From an uncultured Pelagibacteraceae bacterium (GTDB lineage Bacteria; Pseudomonadota; Alphaproteobacteria; Pelagibacterales; Pelagibacteraceae): a stretch of DNA of 64,000 nucleotides. The stretch spans positions 1 to 64,000 of the forward strand of contig CACITE010000003.1 in NCBI GenBank assembly GCA_902589505.1, given 5' to 3'. Below, piece by piece: positions 20,449 through 30,934 of the stretch (the first letter of the stretch is position 1; each line of letters opens with the position of its first letter). The translations under genes were made by a program, and so were the position numbers. The notes below the pieces were generated by a model. The model ran no database searches. It was not told the origin of the DNA and worked only from the letters and a program-made list of their open reading frames with translations.

Positions 20449-21085
20449 GAATAAACCTCTTTTTATTACATTCGAAGGAATTGAAGGATCTGGCAAATCA
20501 TACCAAAGTTATAAACTATATAAGAGTATCAAAAAAAAAAGAATACCAGTTATTTTAACCAGAGAACCTGGCGGCACGAAAAGTGCTGAAAAAATAAGAG
20601 AAGTTATATTAAAGGATTATTTTAATCATAATAATAAAGAAAAATTTGGTAAATATACCGATACATTGCTCTATTTGGCGGCGAGAAATGAGCATGTAGA
20701 AAACATTATAAAACCCAGTATCAAAAAAAAAAAAATTATTATATGTGATCGTTTTATTGATTCAACGCTTGCCTATCAGGTTTATGGCAAAGGAGTTAAA
20801 AAAAAATTTGTTGATATGATTCACAAATATATACTTGGTAATGTTAAGCCTGACATCACATTTTTACTTACTGTTAAAATCTCTAAAGCAATGCAAAGAG
20901 TAAAAAAAAGAAAAAATAAAAATAGATATGATAAATTTTCAGAGAATTTTTATAGAAAAGTCCAAAATTCATTTATTAAAATTGCTAAAAAAAATAAAAA
21001 AAAATATTTTATTGTTGACAATACTATCGACTCCACAGATACACAAAAAATTATATTTAATAAGTTTAAAAAATTTATAAACTAA
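20441..21085 (+). CDS. tmk: Thymidylate kinase
   Basis: FITFEGIEGSGKSYQ, TREPGGTKSAEKIR, DRFIDSTLAYQVYGKG. Confidence 0.96.
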   Translation: MRKNKPLFITFEGIEGSGKSYQSYKLYKSIKKKRIPVILTREPGGTKSAEKIREVILKDYFNHNNKEKFGKYTDTLLYLAARNEHVENIIKPSIKKKKIIICDRFIDSTLAYQVYGKGVKKKFVDMIHKYILGNVKPDITFLLTVKISKAMQRVKKRKNKNRYDKFSENFYRKVQNSFIKIAKKNKKKYFIVDNTIDSTDTQKIIFNKFKKFIN

Positions 21086-22059
21086 TGGCCAAAAAGTCAC
21101 AGAATTCCATAATTTTTGAATCTAGAAATCAACTAACATTATATGGTTATGAAAATTATTTTTCTTCATTTATTAAACTGCATAAAAAAAACATTTTGCC
21201 AAATACGATTCTACTAAATGGTCCAAAAGGATCTGGCAAAGCAACTTTTGCTTACCATTTTATTTATTATTTACTAACTTTAAATGAAAGTGATAAGTAT
21301 TCACTAAACAGTATGTCTATCAATATTGATAATAAGGTTTATCAATCTATATATAATGGCACAAATCCAAATTTTATGTCACTAGACAACAACTTATTAA
21401 ACGAAAGTGTAAAAATTGAAAATGTACGTAATTTATTAAAATATCTCGGTAAATCAACTTATTCTAGTGGTTATAAATTTATTTTAATAGATAACGCAGA
21501 TTATTTAAACCTTCATTCAGCAAATGCTTTATTGAAAGTACTCGAGGAATCTAAGGAAAACACTTATTTTTTTTTAATTCATCACAACACAACAAATATA
21601 TTAAATACAATTAAATCTCGATGTATTGAATTTAAAATTTTTTTTACGTTATCAGAAAAGAAAAAAATATTAGAAAATATTATCAAACAACATAGTGATG
21701 AAATTAATTTTAGCGATGTTCCTGATAGTTTTTATTTTGATACACCAGGGAATATTCTAAATTATTTAACACTACTTCAAGATTCTAACATTGATTTTTC
21801 AAAAGATAAAATTTCTACTATTTTATTTATGATTGATAAGTACAAAAATACAAACGACGTCAAAATGCTAAAAATAATCTCTTTTTTTATTGAACTATTT
21901 TATAGTGATTTATCTAATAAAAAACTTGAAAATTTAAATTTTTATGATGCAAATAAGTTTAAATTATTAAATAAAATAAATGATACTAAAAATTTTAACC
22001 TTGATAAAAATGTTCTCTTTTCTTCGTTAACAAAAACACTTCAAAATGATGCAAAATAA
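21085..22059 (+). CDS. holB: DNA polymerase III delta' subunit
   Basis: LLNGPKGSGKATFAYHF, FILIDNADYLNLHSANALLKVLEE, IKSRCIEF. Confidence 0.92.
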   Translation: MAKKSQNSIIFESRNQLTLYGYENYFSSFIKLHKKNILPNTILLNGPKGSGKATFAYHFIYYLLTLNESDKYSLNSMSINIDNKVYQSIYNGTNPNFMSLDNNLLNESVKIENVRNLLKYLGKSTYSSGYKFILIDNADYLNLHSANALLKVLEESKENTYFFLIHHNTTNILNTIKSRCIEFKIFFTLSEKKKILENIIKQHSDEINFSDVPDSFYFDTPGNILNYLTLLQDSNIDFSKDKISTILFMIDKYKNTNDVKMLKIISFFIELFYSDLSNKKLENLNFYDANKFKLLNKINDTKNFNLDKNVLFSSLTKTLQNDAK

Positions 22060-23584
22060 TTTTTATATCACCACACCAATATATTACCCTTCGGGCGAAC
22101 CTCATATGGGACATGCTTATTCTAGTATATTAGCAGATGTTTTTGCTAGATTTGAACGTAATAATAATAAAAAAGTTTTTTTTTTAACAGGAACTGATGA
22201 ACATGGATTAAAAATACAATCCGCAGCAGAGAAGAAAGGATTACCTCCCTTAATTTATTGTGACAAAATATCACTTATATTTAAAGATTTAACAAAAAAA
22301 TTAAATTTATCGAATGATGATTTTATTCGAACAACTGAACAAAGGCATCATAAATCTGTTAGCGATTTATGGAATAAGCTAGTCAAATCAGGAGATATTT
22401 ATTTATCTAAATACAAAGGTTGGTACTCTGTTTCAGATGAAGCTTACTATAACAATGATGAAATTTCCGAAAAAAATGGAAAAAAATATTCAACTTTTTC
22501 CGGATCCGAGGTAGAGTGGGTTGAGGAAGACTCTTTCTTTTTTAAGTTGTCTGCTTGGCAGCAAAAACTATTAGACTTTTACGATAATAACAAAAAATTT
22601 ATTCTTCCAATTTCTAGAAGAAATGAAGTTGTTAATTTTGTTAAAAGTGGATTAAAAGATTTATCAGTAAGCAGAACTTCATTTACCTGGGGAATTAAAG
22701 TTCCAGAAAACGACAAACATGTTATTTATGTATGGCTTGACGCACTTACAAATTATTTAAGTGCCTTGAACTTTCCAAATACAAAAGACAATTTATACAA
22801 AAATTTTTGGCCCGCATCATTACACGTAATAGGTAAAGATATTTTAAGATTTCATGCCATTTATTGGCCTGCCTTTTTATTAGCCGCAAAAATTAAACCT
22901 CCCAGCAGAATTTTTGGACATGGTTGGATTTTATCTGGTGATGAGAAAATGTCCAAATCAAAAGGAAATATTTTAGATCCGGTAGAAATAATAGATAAAT
23001 ATGGAATTGACGAATTGAGATATTATTTAATGAAAGAGGTTTCGCATGGGAGCGATGGTAGTATTTCTCTTAAAAGTCTAACAAATTGTATAAATAGTGA
23101 TTTAGCTAATAATTACGGAAATTTATGCCAAAGAATTTTTTCATTTGTAAAAAATAACTGCAATAGCAAAGTTACTAAAAATAATGAAGTATCTGAATCT
23201 GACATAAAATTAATTAATGAAACAGAAAAAATAACAAAAAATTTAAGAGATTTTATGAATGATCAAAATTTAAATCATTATATTAAATCTGTGATTAATA
23301 TAAGTTTTTTAACGAACAAATATATTAATGACGAAGAGCCGTGGAAATTAAAAAAAAGTAATGTGATTAAAATGAACAACATATTGCATTTATCTTTCGA
23401 ACAAATTGTAAAAATTTCAATCTTATTAAACCCAATAATACCAATAGCAACATCAAAAGTTTTAGACGCCTTGCAGGTAAGTCCAAAACTAAGAAATCTG
23501 TCATTTTTAGATGGAAAAAAAATATTACCAGATAAAATAATTATAAATGATCTGAAAATTTTATTCAAAAAACTAGATGTATGA
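22046..23584 (+). CDS. metG: Methionyl-tRNA synthetase
   Basis: YITTPIYYPSGEPHMGHAYSSILADVFAR, GTDEHGLKIQ, KMSKSKGNI. Confidence 0.97.
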   Translation: MMQNNFYITTPIYYPSGEPHMGHAYSSILADVFARFERNNNKKVFFLTGTDEHGLKIQSAAEKKGLPPLIYCDKISLIFKDLTKKLNLSNDDFIRTTEQRHHKSVSDLWNKLVKSGDIYLSKYKGWYSVSDEAYYNNDEISEKNGKKYSTFSGSEVEWVEEDSFFFKLSAWQQKLLDFYDNNKKFILPISRRNEVVNFVKSGLKDLSVSRTSFTWGIKVPENDKHVIYVWLDALTNYLSALNFPNTKDNLYKNFWPASLHVIGKDILRFHAIYWPAFLLAAKIKPPSRIFGHGWILSGDEKMSKSKGNILDPVEIIDKYGIDELRYYLMKEVSHGSDGSISLKSLTNCINSDLANNYGNLCQRIFSFVKNNCNSKVTKNNEVSESDIKLINETEKITKNLRDFMNDQNLNHYIKSVINISFLTNKYINDEEPWKLKKSNVIKMNNILHLSFEQIVKISILLNPIIPIATSKVLDALQVSPKLRNLSFLDGKKILPDKIIINDLKILFKKLDV

Positions 23585-24351
23585 TTATAGATTCACACTG
23601 CCACTTAGATTTCACTAATATTTACAATCAATTAGATGATATTGTTGATAGAGCAAAAGATAATGATGTAAATTATTTACTTACTATATGCACTACCTTA
23701 AAAAGTTTTGAAATTATAAAATTAATAATTAACAAGTATAAAAATATATATGGTACATTTGGTATTCATCCTCACGAAACGAAAGATCATGATCACGTAA
23801 ATAAGAAATTTATTTGTGATATTAAAAAAAAGTATTCAAAAATTATTGGTATTGGTGAAACCGGTTTAGATTTCTATTATGAAAATAGTGAAAAAAAAGT
23901 ACAAAAAAAAAGTTTCATTGAACATATATATGCTGCCCAAGAATTAAATGTTCCGCTAATTGTCCATTCAAGAAACGCTGAAACCGAAACTTACGAAATT
24001 CTTAAAAGCGAAAATAAAAATTTTAATCTTAAAATTTTATTACACTGTTTTACTGGATCATACAATTTTGCAAAAAAACTTCTAGACATCGGTTGTCATA
24101 TATCAGTAAGTGGTATAATAACTTTTAAAAATTCGAATGAGCTATCAGAAACTGTATCTAATATTCCTTTAAATAAACTTCTTGTAGAAACAGATTCACC
24201 TTATCTTGCACCAGCACCCCACAGAGGAAAATCAAATGAACCATCCTATATTGTTCATACTATAGAAAAACTATCATCAATCAAAAAAACTACTAAAGAA
24301 AATATTATTTTGAATACTACTAATAATTTTAAAAAACTTTTTCAGATTTAA
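23581..24351 (+). CDS. TatD-family metal-dependent hydrolase
   Basis: MIIDSHCHLDF, GIHPHE, IGETGLDFYYE, LVETDSPYLAPAPHRGKSNEPSY. Confidence 0.96.
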   Translation: MIIDSHCHLDFTNIYNQLDDIVDRAKDNDVNYLLTICTTLKSFEIIKLIINKYKNIYGTFGIHPHETKDHDHVNKKFICDIKKKYSKIIGIGETGLDFYYENSEKKVQKKSFIEHIYAAQELNVPLIVHSRNAETETYEILKSENKNFNLKILLHCFTGSYNFAKKLLDIGCHISVSGIITFKNSNELSETVSNIPLNKLLVETDSPYLAPAPHRGKSNEPSYIVHTIEKLSSIKKTTKENIILNTTNNFKKLFQI

Positions 24352-24355
24352 TAAT

Positions 24356-25129
24356 ATGAAATCTAGATTAATAATTTTGGGCTGCGGAAGTTCTATCGGC
24401 GTACCAAGAATTGATGGTTTTTGGGGGAGATGTGATAAAAATGAGAAAAAAAATCAAAGAAGCAGATGTTCAGCAATTATTATAAAGGGGTCAAACCATA
24501 TACTAATTGACACATCGCCCGATATTAAAAATCAATTACTTAGCAATAAAGTTAAAAAAATTTCTTCAGTAATTTTTACACATGAGCATGCGGATCAAAC
24601 AAATGGTCTTTTCGAATTAAGACCTTTTTTTTGGCAACATCAATCTAGAAAAATAAATACATACGGTGATTTTAAAACAATGAAACATATTAAAAAAAGA
24701 CATGATTTTTTATTCAAAAATATTGGTCCGTATTCACCAATTGTAAAATCAAATATTATTCGATCTAAGTTTTCTTTAGGAAAGCGTAATGAAAAAATTT
24801 TATTTAAATCTATAGAAGCCAAGCATGGACAAACTAAAAGTTTAATCTATATATTTGAAAAAACTGCTTATGCTAGCGACTGTAATGATTTATCGATAGT
24901 AAAAATGAGCAAATTAAAAAATTTAAACTATTTAATTATAGATTGCCTAAGATTGAAAAAACATCCCAGTCATTTCAATCTTGACGATTGTCTTTACGTT
25001 CACAGCCAGTTAAAACCTAGGAAAACAATACTTACCAATCTGCATTATAGTTTAGATTATAACTATCTTTTAAAAAAATTACCAAGTAACGTTGTTCCTG
25101 CTTATGATGGGCTAAAAATTAATTTATAG
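24356..25129 (+). CDS. MBL-fold metallo-hydrolase (PhnP-like)
   Basis: ILGCGSSIGVPRI, ILIDTSPDIKNQLL, FTHEHADQTNGLFELR. Confidence 0.92.
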   Translation: MKSRLIILGCGSSIGVPRIDGFWGRCDKNEKKNQRSRCSAIIIKGSNHILIDTSPDIKNQLLSNKVKKISSVIFTHEHADQTNGLFELRPFFWQHQSRKINTYGDFKTMKHIKKRHDFLFKNIGPYSPIVKSNIIRSKFSLGKRNEKILFKSIEAKHGQTKSLIYIFEKTAYASDCNDLSIVKMSKLKNLNYLIIDCLRLKKHPSHFNLDDCLYVHSQLKPRKTILTNLHYSLDYNYLLKKLPSNVVPAYDGLKINL

Positions 25130-25137
25130 GAGCGATT

Positions 25138-25689
25138 TTATAAAAGTTTATCCAAAGCTTTTAAAAATTTTTTAGATGAAGGTTTTGTAAAAGATGTGAA
25201 TGTATCGGAAACTTTACCATTTTGATCAACAATTATTTTATGAAAATTCCATTTAGGTACAGCTGATTTACCATGATTTTCTCTAGCCCATATATAAAAA
25301 GGGTGTGCATTTTTTCCAACTACAGTAACTTTTTCTGTCATTGGGAATGTAATACCAAATTTTGCTTCGCAGAAATTCTTAATTTCTTTATTTGTTCCAG
25401 GTTCTTGTTTTCCAAAATCATTTGAAGGAACACCCAACATCACAATTCCTTTTGATTGATATTGCTCCCAAACCTTTTGCATGTCCTCATATTGTTTTGT
25501 AAAACCGCATTGACTAGCTACATTAACAACAACTATGACTTTACCCTTATATTCTGATAAATCTAATGCGCTACCATCAAGATCATTAAATTTAAAGTCA
25601 TAAGCAATTTTTTCATAGCTTGCTTTTAAATTATTTCCAAAAAAAGATATCATAATTAACAATACAACTATTTTAATTTTTTTAATCAT
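25138..25689 (-). CDS. Glutathione peroxidase family (cysteine type)
   Basis: VVNVASQCGFTKQYEDMQ, GVPSNDFGKQEPGTNKEI, KWNFHKIIVDQNG. Confidence 0.95.
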   Translation of the reverse strand: MIKKIKIVVLLIMISFFGNNLKASYEKIAYDFKFNDLDGSALDLSEYKGKVIVVVNVASQCGFTKQYEDMQKVWEQYQSKGIVMLGVPSNDFGKQEPGTNKEIKNFCEAKFGITFPMTEKVTVVGKNAHPFYIWARENHGKSAVPKWNFHKIIVDQNGKVSDTFTSFTKPSSKKFLKALDKLL

Positions 25690-25700
25690 TTAAAGTGATA

Positions 25701-26870
25701 TTATTTTTTTTTTGTTACAGTCAATAACATAAAGTAACCTACTATAGCTGATAAAAATGACCCAGTTAAAACACCTATTTTTACACCATCCATGTCATTT
25801 GGGTATTCAACAAAAGCCAAATTTCCAACGAATAAACTCATTGTAAATCCTATTCCGGTAAGAATTCCTACACCATAAAATTTTAACCAGTTAGAATTTG
25901 ATGGCATTTCGGCTAATTTCAATTTTACTGATATAAATGAAAATAAAAAGACTCCGATTTGTTTTCCAAAAAATAAACCACATAAAATTCCTAGTGGTAC
26001 AGGTGAGAGTAGGGACAAAAATGATATGCCGTCCAAAACAACACCTGCATTTGCTAAGGCAAATAACGGCATAATTCCAAAGGCTACATATGGCGATAGT
26101 GCATGTTCTAATTTTAAAAGAAGAGACTTACCTTTTTGATTATGTGGAATTGTCGCTGCTAACAATACACCAGCTATTGTTGAGTGTATTCCAGATCCAT
26201 GAGTAAAATACCATAGAACTAGACCAACAAATAAAAATGGTAAAAACTTTTTTACATTAAACTTGTTTAATAAAAGCAATAAAACAAAAGATATTAACAT
26301 TAGTATTAAATAATTATAATTAAGTTCGGATGAGTAAAAAAAAGCAATAATGATAATTGCACCCAAGTCATCAATAATTGCTAACGCAACTAAGAAAACT
26401 TTTAATGATATGGGCACTCTAGAACCAAGAAGAGACAGAACTCCAATAGAAAATGCTATATCAGTTGCCGATGGTATAGCCCAACCCTTTAAAGTGTACC
26501 CCGTTTCGAAATTTATAATTATATATATTGCCGCAGGAACAGCCATACCACCAACTGCTCCTATTATTGGTAATAGAGCTTGTTTAGGTTTTGATAGTTC
26601 ACCCTGAATGAATTCTCTTTTAATTTCTAAAGTTACAATAAAGAAAAAAATTGCCATTAAGGCATCATTAATCCAATGCAAAATACTTAAATCTAAACCA
26701 AAATTTTCTACACCAATTAATAAATGAGTATTTAAAATTTCATAATAAATGTTACTTAAACTTGAATTGCTTAAAACCAATGCTACAACAGCTGCTAATA
26801 ATAATACTAAACCACTTGCGGCTTCTAATTTGAAAAACCATTTAAAAGGTGCTGTTATATAGTTAATCAT
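25701..26870 (-). CDS. nhaA: Na+/H+ antiporter NhaA
   Basis: WINDALMAIFFFIVTLEIKREFIQGEL, IPSATDIAFSIGVL, ALAIIDDLGAIIII. Confidence 0.97.
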   Translation of the reverse strand: MINYITAPFKWFFKLEAASGLVLLLAAVVALVLSNSSLSNIYYEILNTHLLIGVENFGLDLSILHWINDALMAIFFFIVTLEIKREFIQGELSKPKQALLPIIGAVGGMAVPAAIYIIINFETGYTLKGWAIPSATDIAFSIGVLSLLGSRVPISLKVFLVALAIIDDLGAIIIIAFFYSSELNYNYLILMLISFVLLLLLNKFNVKKFLPFLFVGLVLWYFTHGSGIHSTIAGVLLAATIPHNQKGKSLLLKLEHALSPYVAFGIMPLFALANAGVVLDGISFLSLLSPVPLGILCGLFFGKQIGVFLFSFISVKLKLAEMPSNSNWLKFYGVGILTGIGFTMSLFVGNLAFVEYPNDMDGVKIGVLTGSFLSAIVGYFMLLTVTKKK

Positions 26871-27312
26871 TTTTTAATTTTATTATATCACCGACAGAAA
26901 TTTTGCCACTAGTCAAAATCTCACAGCGTACCCCAGCTTTTTGCATAAGTTCTTTTACAAAATTGTTTGTTTTTAACTTTTCCTGTAAATATTTGCAGGG
27001 TCTACATAGATCATGGGCCTTTATTTTTACCTCACCAATATAAAATTCCTTACCGACTAGTTCATTAAGACTTATATTTTTAGTAACAATATTTCTTCTA
27101 AAATCTATTGGAGATATGTTCGTTTTAGATATAGCGTTATAATATTTAATGTTTTCAATTTCTATTAGGGTAATTTGACATTCTTTTTGATTTTCTTCCT
27201 TAAATTTTCTATCATTTTTCAAACCTTTACCCTTTATTACATCAACATGGTTAACATTATGTATTTGAGCTCCCTTTACATTAGCTATACCGATTTCAAG
27301 CACTTTACCCAT
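26863..27312 (-). CDS. MOSC domain protein
   Basis: QITLIEIENI, DFRRNIVTKNISLNELVGKEFYIG, CRPCKYLQEKL. Confidence 0.88.
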   Translation of the reverse strand: MGKVLEIGIANVKGAQIHNVNHVDVIKGKGLKNDRKFKEENQKECQITLIEIENIKYYNAISKTNISPIDFRRNIVTKNISLNELVGKEFYIGEVKIKAHDLCRPCKYLQEKLKTNNFVKELMQKAGVRCEILTSGKISVGDIIKLKND

Positions 27313-27422
27313 AATATATATAAAACATAGTTATGTGCTATTTGGTAGTGTAAAAAGAAACAACTTGTTAATTATTAACTTCATTGAAAGTTATGAATAT
27401 TTGTCCTATAAAATCTCGAGCT

Positions 27423-27499
<77 letters not shown>

Positions 27500-27507
27500 A
27501 TTTACAC

Positions 27508-27789
27508 ATGACGAAAGCTAAAATATATAAACCAACTAAATCTGCTATGCAGTCAGGCATGAGAAATTCAAAAAATTGGCTTCTTGAATTTGATACTACA
27601 CACACAGGAACTAACCCTCTAACGGGTTGGCAAACATCTGTTGATACAATGTCTGAAATAAAATTAGAATTTTCCACCAAGGAAAAAGCTATTAAATATG
27701 CAAAAAAAAATAATATTAATTATTATATTATTGAACCCAAAAAAAGAAAGATAATTAAAAAATCATACGCAAACAACTTTTTGAAATAA
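27508..27789 (+). CDS. NADH dehydrogenase accessory subunit, NDUFS4-like (ETC complex I subunit)
   Basis: [25 protein letters not shown] ... [34 protein letters not shown]. Confidence 0.9.
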   Translation: MTKAKIYKPTKSAMQSGMRNSKNWLLEFDTTHTGTNPLTGWQTSVDTMSEIKLEFSTKEKAIKYAKKNNINYYIIEPKKRKIIKKSYANNFLK

Positions 27790-27793
27790 ATAT

Positions 27794-28795
27794 ATGATAA
27801 AAAGTTTTTTTTACAATAAAAAATGGGCTTTATGGTCTTGGGGCGGCTTTGTTTTTATAATTGGATCTCTCTTAGCACAAACCTGGATAGATGTTAAAAT
27901 TAATGAATGGTATAAGGGTTTTTACGATCTATTGCAAAAAGCTACAGAGAGTGAAGTCTCTGAGTTTTATGATGGTATTTACCTTTTTATGAAATTAGCT
28001 ATTCCATATGTAATAATTTATACAATTACGAATTATTTTACACGTCTTTATGCCTTTCGTTGGAGAGAGGCTATGACATTTGCGTACATGCCTTATTGGA
28101 AAAAAATTGACGCTAAAGTTGAAGGAGCATCTCAAAGAATTCAAGAGGATTGTATGAACTTTGCAAAAATTGTAGAAAGCATCGGTCTTCAAATTATAAG
28201 AGCTATTATGTTATTGATAGCTTTTATACCAATTCTTTGGGGATTGTCTTCAAATGTAATTTTACCTTGGCTGAAAGATATAAACGGCTCTCTAGTTTAT
28301 GTTTCTCTTGTGGCAAGTTTGGGGGGTGTAATAATTAGTTGGCTGGTTGGAATAAAACTTCCAGGTCTCGAATATAACAACCAAGTAGTTGAGGCAGCTT
28401 TTAGGAAAGAACTTGTATATGGCGAAGATGACAGAGTGGAATATGCTAAACCTCCAACTATATTTGAACTTTTTGCAGGTATAAAATTTAACTATCATCG
28501 CTTATTTCTTCATTACGGATATTTTGATTTATGGTTGATAATGTACAATCAATCTATGATCATAGTTCCATATATAATTATGGGACCGGGATTATTCACA
28601 GGTGCAATGACTTTAGGTATTCTTATACAAACTTCTAGTGCATTTAGAGAGGTGCAGGGGAGTTTTTCTTTATTTATGCAAAATTGGACTAGAATTACAG
28701 AATTGAGATCTATATATAAACGTCTTTCAGAATTTGAAAAATCTATTGGTTACAAGGACTCAGAAAAAGAAAATCCAGATATAATAAGATCGTAA
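27794..28795 (+). CDS. SbmA/BacA-like transporter
   Basis: WIDVKINEWYKGFYDLLQKA, FRWREAMTFAYMPYW, EGASQRIQEDCMNFAKIVE. Confidence 0.9.
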   Translation: MIKSFFYNKKWALWSWGGFVFIIGSLLAQTWIDVKINEWYKGFYDLLQKATESEVSEFYDGIYLFMKLAIPYVIIYTITNYFTRLYAFRWREAMTFAYMPYWKKIDAKVEGASQRIQEDCMNFAKIVESIGLQIIRAIMLLIAFIPILWGLSSNVILPWLKDINGSLVYVSLVASLGGVIISWLVGIKLPGLEYNNQVVEAAFRKELVYGEDDRVEYAKPPTIFELFAGIKFNYHRLFLHYGYFDLWLIMYNQSMIIVPYIIMGPGLFTGAMTLGILIQTSSAFREVQGSFSLFMQNWTRITELRSIYKRLSEFEKSIGYKDSEKENPDIIRS

Positions 28796-28796
28796 T

Positions 28797-29696
28797 ATGG
28801 ATCTCTTAATAAAGCTTTTTGACGTCTTATTTCCTGTCTTTTTGACGATAGGTATAGGGTATTGGTATGGAAAGAAGGATCCTAAATTTGATACTAAATT
28901 CATCACTACTTTTGCTGGAAACTTCGGTTTACCATCTATTATTTTTTACTCATTCACAACTACTAATATCAGCATTGATCTTTTTTTACGTTTTTCTTAT
29001 TACATCACACTTTATGTACTTATTTTTGCTGTTATTGGAATAGTCATACTTAAGATATTAAACAAAGATATATACAGGTTGCTTCCTCCGTTGATTTTGC
29101 CAAATACTGGAAATATGGGTATGCCATTGTGCCTATTTGCATATGGAAAAATGGGATTAGCTATAGCTACTGCAGCTACAGCAATGATATTAATTTTTCA
29201 TTTCAGCATCGGAATCTTATTAGCAAGTAAAAAATTTTCATTAAAACCTTTATTAAAATGTACACCTGTATATGCATTATTAATTTCTTTAATATTTCTG
29301 TATTATGATATTCCTTCTCCAAAATTTTTAGAAAATGCTACTTTTTTAATAGGATATTCTGCAATTTTTTTAGTTTTAATGTCCTTAGGAATAGCTTTAT
29401 CGAAACTTAAAGTTTTCTATTTTAGAGAAACATTAATATATTCACTTACTAGAGTTTTGATTGGCCCCATCGTTGGTTTTGGATTTGTTGAATTCTTTAA
29501 TCTTTCTGGTGTTGAGGCTGGAGTTATGTTTATTCAGGCTTCTATGCCGTCTGCAGTTTTAACTTTTTTGATAGGACAAATCTACTCCTCAAAAAAGATA
29601 TCTGATAGCATTGCAAGAACTGTTGCTTTATCTACATTTTTATCATTCTTTACTTTAATTGTTGTAGTATTTATTTCTTTGAAATACTTTTACTAG
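28797..29696 (+). CDS. AEC-family (auxin efflux carrier-like) transporter
   Basis: Multi-TM; PNTGNMGMPLCLFAYG and ASMPSAVLTFLI. Confidence 0.88.
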   Translation: MDLLIKLFDVLFPVFLTIGIGYWYGKKDPKFDTKFITTFAGNFGLPSIIFYSFTTTNISIDLFLRFSYYITLYVLIFAVIGIVILKILNKDIYRLLPPLILPNTGNMGMPLCLFAYGKMGLAIATAATAMILIFHFSIGILLASKKFSLKPLLKCTPVYALLISLIFLYYDIPSPKFLENATFLIGYSAIFLVLMSLGIALSKLKVFYFRETLIYSLTRVLIGPIVGFGFVEFFNLSGVEAGVMFIQASMPSAVLTFLIGQIYSSKKISDSIARTVALSTFLSFFTLIVVVFISLKYFY

Positions 29697-29698
29697 CT

Positions 29699-30550
29699 GT
29701 GAAAGCTATTTTTTACAATTTACTAGCATGGGCCATATTACCTTTTATGGATACTATAGCCAAATACTTAAGTTCAGAATTATCTTTTTTTCAAATTACG
29801 TGGGCAAGATATTTTTTCACTGTTTTTTTTACTCTACCTTTCATGTTTTTTTTCTTTAGAAAAAATTTAACGATGAGTACACAACCAAAGTTACAATTTT
29901 TTAGAGGATTAACTTTATTCTGTGCGAATGTATTGTTCTTTTACTCTATTTCTATAATTTCAATGGCGAAAGCCTTAACACTTGCTTTTGTGGCTCCTTT
30001 AATTACTACTGCTTTATCTCCTATCTTTTTAGGCGAAAGGGTAGGGTTCAGAAGATGGTCTGCTGTAATAATTGGTTTTATAGGAAGTTTAATTGTAATC
30101 AGACCTGGATTTATAGAATTTAACTTAGCAAGTGTTGCTGCTTTGGGAACAGGTTTTTTTTATGGTATATATCTTGTTATTACTCGCAAGCTTCATAGTT
30201 CCGATAGTCCATTATTAACTTTATTGTTAACTGGTGTAGTAGGGGCTGTTATCGGATCATTCATAGTTCCTGTCGTTTGGGTAAATCCAACCGCTACTCA
30301 ATGGTCACTACTTGCTTTGATGGGCGTCTTTGCATGTCTTGGTCACTTATTTTTAATTTTATCTTTAAAATATGCAGATGCATCAAAATTGGCACCATTT
30401 GGTTATTTCGAGATAGTTACAAATGTGATTTTGGGTTATTATTTCTTTTCAGATTTCCCCCATTATTGGACTTGGATAGGATTAACTATTATTATTAGCT
30501 CTGGCGTTTATATATCACTTAGAGAACGCGTGAATCCAATTGTTAAATAA
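29699..30550 (+). CDS. DMT-family (EamA) transporter
   Basis: GTG start; ten TM segments, ARYFFTVFFTLPFMF, LGERVGFRRWSAVIIGFIGSLIVIRPG. Confidence 0.92.
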   Translation: MKAIFYNLLAWAILPFMDTIAKYLSSELSFFQITWARYFFTVFFTLPFMFFFFRKNLTMSTQPKLQFFRGLTLFCANVLFFYSISIISMAKALTLAFVAPLITTALSPIFLGERVGFRRWSAVIIGFIGSLIVIRPGFIEFNLASVAALGTGFFYGIYLVITRKLHSSDSPLLTLLLTGVVGAVIGSFIVPVVWVNPTATQWSLLALMGVFACLGHLFLILSLKYADASKLAPFGYFEIVTNVILGYYFFSDFPHYWTWIGLTIIISSGVYISLRERVNPIVK

Positions 30551-30934
30551 TTTAATTAAAGTATTACTTTAGGTATATAAAATTATATAATAAAATCAAT
30601 AACTTAACACGTATATTTAAAGTATATTATAGTAAATAAATAAGGAAATAAGAGACAGTAAATAAGCTAGTAAAATAGCCATTTATCTAGTTTTCATAAG
30701 ATAATCGATAAAACTACAATTTTAACATCAAATAATGCGCATAAAAAGCGCGAAATTTAAGTATAATTATATTTAAAACAATGCTTGATTTACAAGGGTT
30801 GCAGAATGAGAATATAGCGATTAAACGGGCATAGAAGGGGTGTATTTAAGAAATTATTGCTAAATGGTACAACTGCAGGGTGAATGTAGTGAATTTCAAA
30901 AATAGCGGTTAAAACATTAAAAAAATGGCTAAAA

